A stretch of DNA of 16,958 bases from an uncultured Aeromonadales bacterium. GTDB lineage: Bacteria; Pseudomonadota; Gammaproteobacteria; Enterobacterales; Succinivibrionaceae. Below the pieces are notes generated by a model that had not been told where the DNA came from, made no database searches, and saw nothing but the letters and a program-made list of their open reading frames with translations. The DNA lies in contig CADBNP010000200.1 in NCBI GenBank assembly GCA_902796095.1, forward strand, positions 1 through 16,958, read 5' to 3'. Each line of letters begins with the position of its first letter. The first letter of the stretch is position 1. Position numbers and translations under genes: made by a program. Positions 13,163 to 16,958 of the stretch are shown here, one piece after another.

Positions 13163-16100
13163 TCAGAGAGATGCAATCAGAATGGCAACAGACGCTGCAA
13201 TCAGTAAAAAAGCCACACTTCCCAGCATTATGTAGAATGTGGATTCATACCTGAAAATATTGTCAGGAATCGAACTGTCTTCGTACATACCGTTGCTGTC
13301 CAGAACATTTTTTGTATTCATCCTCGGAATTCTCTTCAGAGATTTACAGCCGGCAAACATATAATCCATGTTCAGAACTCTGGCTGTATCATATGCCGGG
13401 ATCTTCTTCAGGGATGAGCACCCGAAAAACATCCTGTTCATATCTGAAACAGATGACGTATTCATGTCCGGAGCATGGATCAGAGATGAGCAGTTTCTGA
13501 AAATACTACCCATCTCATTAACCTTTTCAGTATGCATTGATGGTATTTCCGCCAGTCTGACGCAGTCAGCAAACATGCACTGCATATCCCTTACACGATC
13601 CGTTCTGTATCTTGGTATTTTTCTCAGTGATGAGCAGCCGTTAAAAAGACCGGACATGTTTATCACTGATGATGTTTCCATCTCCGGTCCATCCTCCAGC
13701 GAACAGCAGCCGAAAAACAGTTCACTCATATCCTCCGCATGGGGAGTATTTAATTTCGGCAGCAGAGAAAGAGATGAGCAGTTCTTAAACATGGCACTCA
13801 TGTTTCTGACATGAGGGAGATCATCTACAGGAAAGTTTTTCAGAGATGAGCAGTTCATAAACATCCCTCTGGTACTGACCACTTGCGACATATCAAACTG
13901 AGGAACATGGATAAGTGCTCTGCAGCCGGAAAACATAAAACTCATATCCCTGACAGATCCTGTATTCATTTCAGGAACAGCAGTAAGCTTTGAACAGCGG
14001 CTGAACATCAGAACCATGTTGGTAACAGATGAAAGGTTCAGTGAAGGCAGTCTTCTCAGCGAACTGCAGTTGTTGAACATCATCCCGGTGTTTGTAACAT
14101 TACCTGTATCAAACAGCGGTATTTCAGTCAGAGATGAACAGCCGTCAAACATCTGATTCATATTGGTGACACGCTCAGTTTTATACTTTGGTATCCTGGT
14201 CAGACTGCTGCACCCCTTGAACATCCCAAACATATCATCAACCCCTGATGTGTTGAAATTTGGAACCTTTCTCAGTCTTGAACATCCGGCAAACATATTT
14301 GCAACAGATGTGGCAGCAGGACCCAGAACAATCAGATCCACATTTATTTCTTCAGGACCCTGCGGATCTTCATCAGAAACAAAAAATTTCTCCGAAGGAG
14401 AAACCTTGAAGTAAAGGATCCTGATCCTGTAGTCAGGAGAAACGTATCTGAACAGATCCTGGAATTTTTTCACATCCGCATCTACAACAATGATCCCGAA
14501 CTTCTGCAGTATTTTCAACGACTTCAGATCTGCAGTCACCGCCGTATAATCAAGAATAAGATCCAGAACATTGGTATCCATCAGTTTTCTGAAAACCGGT
14601 TCTCCATCCTTTACAATAATCGAATATTCATTAAGTACGTAATAACAGCGGATAACTGCCAGAAAAAAATCGTTATCACTTTTTTTCTTCAGATTTGAAA
14701 AATGATTCTGTACTTCCTCAGGTGAACTGAATACCTGATTATCCACCAGAAAAACAGCGCCGAGAAGATAGGCTACATCAAGCATGCATAAATGAAATGC
14801 AACATGACCATTTTTTTTCTTTTCAAAAATTTTATCCAGGGTGTCAGAAATCACAGCATCTCTGCTGTAAAAGTAATGGAGAGACCAGAGAAAATCATCA
14901 TTGGCAAAAACAGTACTTCCTTTCTGCTCAGCCGACAGAATATCCAGAGCAAGCAGCTTAATATCATCATAGGCTGTATCATTCCAGTAGAGAATACTTT
15001 TGTCATCTGAAAGATTATAAAGAAGCTTAAAATAATCAAAATCTGATACTCCGGCCGCTTCGCAGTCATTGGCAAAGTTTGCATATTCCTCGGCACACTC
15101 TCTCCTGAAATATGCAGCAAGATCACCACGTCCTACAAACTTCTTCCCGAGATCCCAGTTTTTTCCAAAAGCATCCGCTATCTCATCAGCCGTTTTGAGC
15201 ATCCGCCCCGCAAATGATAAGGTATTGGCAAATGTTCTTATTTCAGCTGCAGTTCCCGGAGCTGGAAACGGATCTCCGTCAATCCACTTCTGAACCTCTG
15301 CCTCTGTCCACCTCCTGTTTATATTGTCTGGATCCTTTCTGTTAGACAGATCCTTGTATGTAAGACCCTGAATAAGAAGTTTCAAATTCTGATCAAAATC
15401 ATCAGGAAAAGGAATATTCTGAACCGAAGCAAAGGCTGCCATATCGTCAATATCAAGTTTTTCATACGGAGTATGGCCGGTATAAAGTTCGTACAGAGTT
15501 ATTCCCAAAGAGTAGTAGTCAGATTCCGCAAGGAAAACATTGTTAAATGTCTCTGGAGCACTGTATACCGGAGACATTCCCGTTCTGGTAATCAGCATCG
15601 TCTGATCATCAACGATTGAACTGATACCGAAATCAATAATGGAAACATACTTTCCATCATCCGAAAGCATAAGATTGGAAGGTTTTATATCCTTGTGAAT
15701 AATGCCAGCCTCATGAAGAACCCTGAGACCTGCATTTACGGATGGAATAACAAGAGTCTTAAGTTCATCGATGGAAAATTTCCTGCCCCGAAGACTTCCG
15801 TTTCTGAAATATGTAATGACAGCAAAGGTATAATCATTAAACCGTCCGTAATCAACCAGCGAACCGATATACTTTGAACGTATTCTGGTAAGTTCATCAA
15901 GCATTTCATCCTTGATGGCATCCTTCCTTCTGTACAGCTTAAGGATATACTCGGTACCTGTCGATTTATCAGTACAGAGATATAAATCAGCCTCACCGGA
16001 GGTTACGTCAAGTTTCTCCCGGATCTCATATTTTTCAAGAACAGTTTCCCCTGTCATATCAAAACCGACAGAAGAAACGGCGTTTACCGCAGTAACACCT

Positions 16101-16261
16101 CTGTCAGGAGATCTTACAGCCGTGATCCCGGCAGGTGCCACGGAAGAGACAGTTTTTGCGGCATCAGAAGAATTTCTGGCATTTCCTGAATTAATCACCG
16201 TTCTGTCCGGAGTTATGTCAGTTTTAGCTGCCGGAGAATTTATCACTGTTGTCTTGTTCAT
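13163..16261 (-). CDS. Ser/Thr protein kinase with BspA-like repeats and C-terminal membrane anchor
   Basis: A 1032-residue fusion. Residues 1-75 are a Thr/Ser-rich tail with two TVINS motifs. About 77-330 is a eukaryotic-type Ser/Thr kinase: a shortened glycine loop around TSGEAD, Lys108 in ILKLY, the catalytic HKDIKPSN (His189, Asp191, Lys193, Asn196), DFG (Asp210), APE (235-237) and SDYYSLG. About 335-640 is an unrecognised helical region. Residues 656-991 are exactly fourteen 24-residue BspA/DUF285-type leucine-rich repeats of pattern MF-x-GCSSL-x-x-IP-x-x-x-T. A hydrophobic span fills about 1007-1032, leaving almost nothing beyond it. This tail-anchored topology places kinase and repeats in the cytoplasm, which is inferred. 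ATG at 16261 is chosen because AGGA (16269-16272) is 7 bases upstream; an in-frame start at 16441 lacks signals. Phosphorylation targets are unknown. Confidence 0.92.
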   Translation of the reverse strand: MNKTTVINSPAAKTDITPDRTVINSGNARNSSDAAKTVSSVAPAGITAVRSPDRGVTAVNAVSSVGFDMTGETVLEKYEIREKLDVTSGEADLYLCTDKSTGTEYILKLYRRKDAIKDEMLDELTRIRSKYIGSLVDYGRFNDYTFAVITYFRNGSLRGRKFSIDELKTLVIPSVNAGLRVLHEAGIIHKDIKPSNLMLSDDGKYVSIIDFGISSIVDDQTMLITRTGMSPVYSAPETFNNVFLAESDYYSLGITLYELYTGHTPYEKLDIDDMAAFASVQNIPFPDDFDQNLKLLIQGLTYKDLSNRKDPDNINRRWTEAEVQKWIDGDPFPAPGTAAEIRTFANTLSFAGRMLKTADEIADAFGKNWDLGKKFVGRGDLAAYFRRECAEEYANFANDCEAAGVSDFDYFKLLYNLSDDKSILYWNDTAYDDIKLLALDILSAEQKGSTVFANDDFLWSLHYFYSRDAVISDTLDKIFEKKKNGHVAFHLCMLDVAYLLGAVFLVDNQVFSSPEEVQNHFSNLKKKSDNDFFLAVIRCYYVLNEYSIIVKDGEPVFRKLMDTNVLDLILDYTAVTADLKSLKILQKFGIIVVDADVKKFQDLFRYVSPDYRIRILYFKVSPSEKFFVSDEDPQGPEEINVDLIVLGPAATSVANMFAGCSRLRKVPNFNTSGVDDMFGMFKGCSSLTRIPKYKTERVTNMNQMFDGCSSLTEIPLFDTGNVTNTGMMFNNCSSLRRLPSLNLSSVTNMVLMFSRCSKLTAVPEMNTGSVRDMSFMFSGCRALIHVPQFDMSQVVSTRGMFMNCSSLKNFPVDDLPHVRNMSAMFKNCSSLSLLPKLNTPHAEDMSELFFGCCSLEDGPEMETSSVINMSGLFNGCSSLRKIPRYRTDRVRDMQCMFADCVRLAEIPSMHTEKVNEMGSIFRNCSSLIHAPDMNTSSVSDMNRMFFGCSSLKKIPAYDTARVLNMDYMFAGCKSLKRIPRMNTKNVLDSNGMYEDSSIPDNIFRYESTFYIMLGSVAFLLIAASVAILIASL
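13289..14296 (-). repeat. Fourteen 72-bp coding repeats (24-residue BspA-like units)
   Basis: Within the kinase gene, the Met/Leu/Ile-Phe start of each unit recurs every 24 residues with no insertion or deletion for 14 units, spanning exactly 1008 bases; a degenerate fifteenth start follows. The DNA copies have diverged (shared core around the GCSSL codons), so this is an old tandem amplification. Units at the ninth, tenth and twelfth positions replace the leading Met with Leu or Ile. Confidence 0.9.
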
Positions 16262-16925
16262 AATAGAATCCTGCTGAAAATAACAGTATTGGACTGCGAA
16301 CTGAGATGGCTCAGAAATCAGCAAATATGGTATTCTGATCATTTTCTGATCTGTACCGGCATGTTCCCTGTTTATTCCGCGAAAATTCCGAGATACATGC
16401 AGATCATTCAAACCGCAGTTCGCACCGGTCACCTGTACCACGTAAGTTTACCACAAACAAAAAGCAGTTTTGTGCCGTGTACAATTTTCGTTTTGCTGAG
16501 CATCTGCACCGCAGGGAAAATGTATCTGTTCAGGCGGATTCTGGTGATTGCGGCAAGCACAAATCCGGGATCAAAAATATTCATGGTTATAATAATCAAT
16601 CACAGCTGATCTTCGGAAAACAAAGGATTCTTCAGTCCGGAAGCTTTTTTATTCTAAATTAAAATTCCAAAAATCTATCCCATAAGGGAACGCTGAACGA
16701 TACTTTTAATTCGCAGTTTCACAAAGCTCTGTAGCTGACAAACACTGTATTTTCAGGGTTTATGACAAAGACAGACAAATAAAACCGCTACCGTTTGATC
16801 CCGAAATTTAACAGATTTTTGCACTTTACAAAAAATACCTCGGCAGCCGAAGCTCGCTTCAGCAGTTCTATGTTTTTCACTTTGTATTTCCAAAGGCTCT
16901 GTTCAGGAAAAGTGTTGATTTTGCT

Positions 16926-16947
16926 AATTGTGATGTATATCACGTTT
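16926..16947. promoter_or_regulatory. CRP/FNR-family operator at the right edge
   Basis: TGTGA (16929-16933), six bases and TCACG (16940-16944) match the CRP consensus at nine of ten core positions. The inner 14 bases GTGAT-GTAT-ATCAC differ from the porin operator at only two positions, suggesting the same regulator. It overlaps the -35 and spacer of the promoter below. Confidence 0.7.
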
Positions 16948-16956
16948 TAGTACAAT
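16928..16956 (+). promoter_or_regulatory. Candidate sigma-70 promoter reading out of the window
   Basis: TTGTGA (16928-16933) and TACAAT (16951-16956) are separated by 17 bases; the -10 has one mismatch to consensus. Transcription would begin just past the right edge. The operator overlaps the -35, so a bound CRP-like protein should block RNA polymerase unless another promoter lies downstream. Confidence 0.55.
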
Positions 16957-16958
16957 TA

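Larger units (their letters stand above)
16262..16958. other. Gene-free 697-base right edge
   Basis: No supported gene. Open frames on the plus strand near 16289-16662 lack ribosome binding sites and protein character. The left part must hold the promoter of the kinase gene, but I could not pick a convincing one. The only strong signals are the operator and promoter at 16926-16956, which belong to a plus-strand gene beyond the window. Confidence 0.4.

Noticed and set aside
13289..14296. Regular 72-base periodicity considered as a CRISPR array or noncoding tandem repeat
   Set aside because: The period is exactly 24 codons inside one open frame and follows the BspA-like protein pattern; no short identical repeats with unique spacers.
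16289..16662. Two overlapping plus-strand open frames at the right edge
   Set aside because: No ribosome binding sites, they overlap each other in different frames, and the first begins antisense to the upstream region of the kinase gene.

Overview
The window looks like chromosome from an anaerobic, gut- or rumen-type gammaproteobacterium, most plausibly Succinivibrionaceae (Aeromonadales). This is inference from gene content. It carries an LPS heptose pair (gmhA, hldD) of clear gammaproteobacterial type, a VC2046/SO_2500-like protein, a Gram-negative porin ending in phenylalanine, and CRP/FNR-type operators. These sit beside signalling proteins whose histidine-kinase and repeat modules recall gut Firmicutes. 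Base composition looks moderate to slightly AT-rich. No rRNA, tRNA, IS element, phage gene or CRISPR array was seen.

Layout. Bases 1-445 are gene-free, with two strong hairpins and a perfect TATAAT. A small secreted protein follows (446-877) with a terminator at 977-1017, then an almost featureless 686-base gap. From 5825 down to 1564 the genes lie on the minus strand: a secreted Sel1-repeat protein with its own promoter and terminator; a secreted protein resembling DUF6694; a YdbC/PC4-like ssDNA-binding protein whose ATG overlaps the preceding stop; gmhA; and hldD. The last four could be one transcript. Next on the minus strand are a small secreted protein (6237-6650), a very large APC permease-histidine kinase-receiver fusion (6833-9850) and a VC2046-like protein (10238-10765), each followed by a convincing terminator. 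A divergent 368-base control region with a CRP/FNR-like operator leads to a plus-strand porin (11134-12201) and a small single-membrane-span protein (12506-12997). Convergent to these is a giant minus-strand gene (13163-16261) for a Ser/Thr protein kinase joined to fourteen 24-residue BspA-like repeats and one C-terminal membrane anchor. The last 697 bases hold no gene but end in a second operator almost identical to the one before the porin, overlapping a promoter that reads out of the window.

How it fits together. gmhA and hldD make the ADP-heptose precursor of the LPS inner core, and the porin and secreted proteins also belong to the envelope. The two large signalling proteins are the most remarkable content. 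One puts a full amino-acid-transporter-like fold in front of a hybrid histidine kinase. The other should place normally extracellular BspA-type repeats in the cytoplasm, on the same side of the membrane as an apparently active Ser/Thr kinase. Neither has an obvious partner gene in the window.
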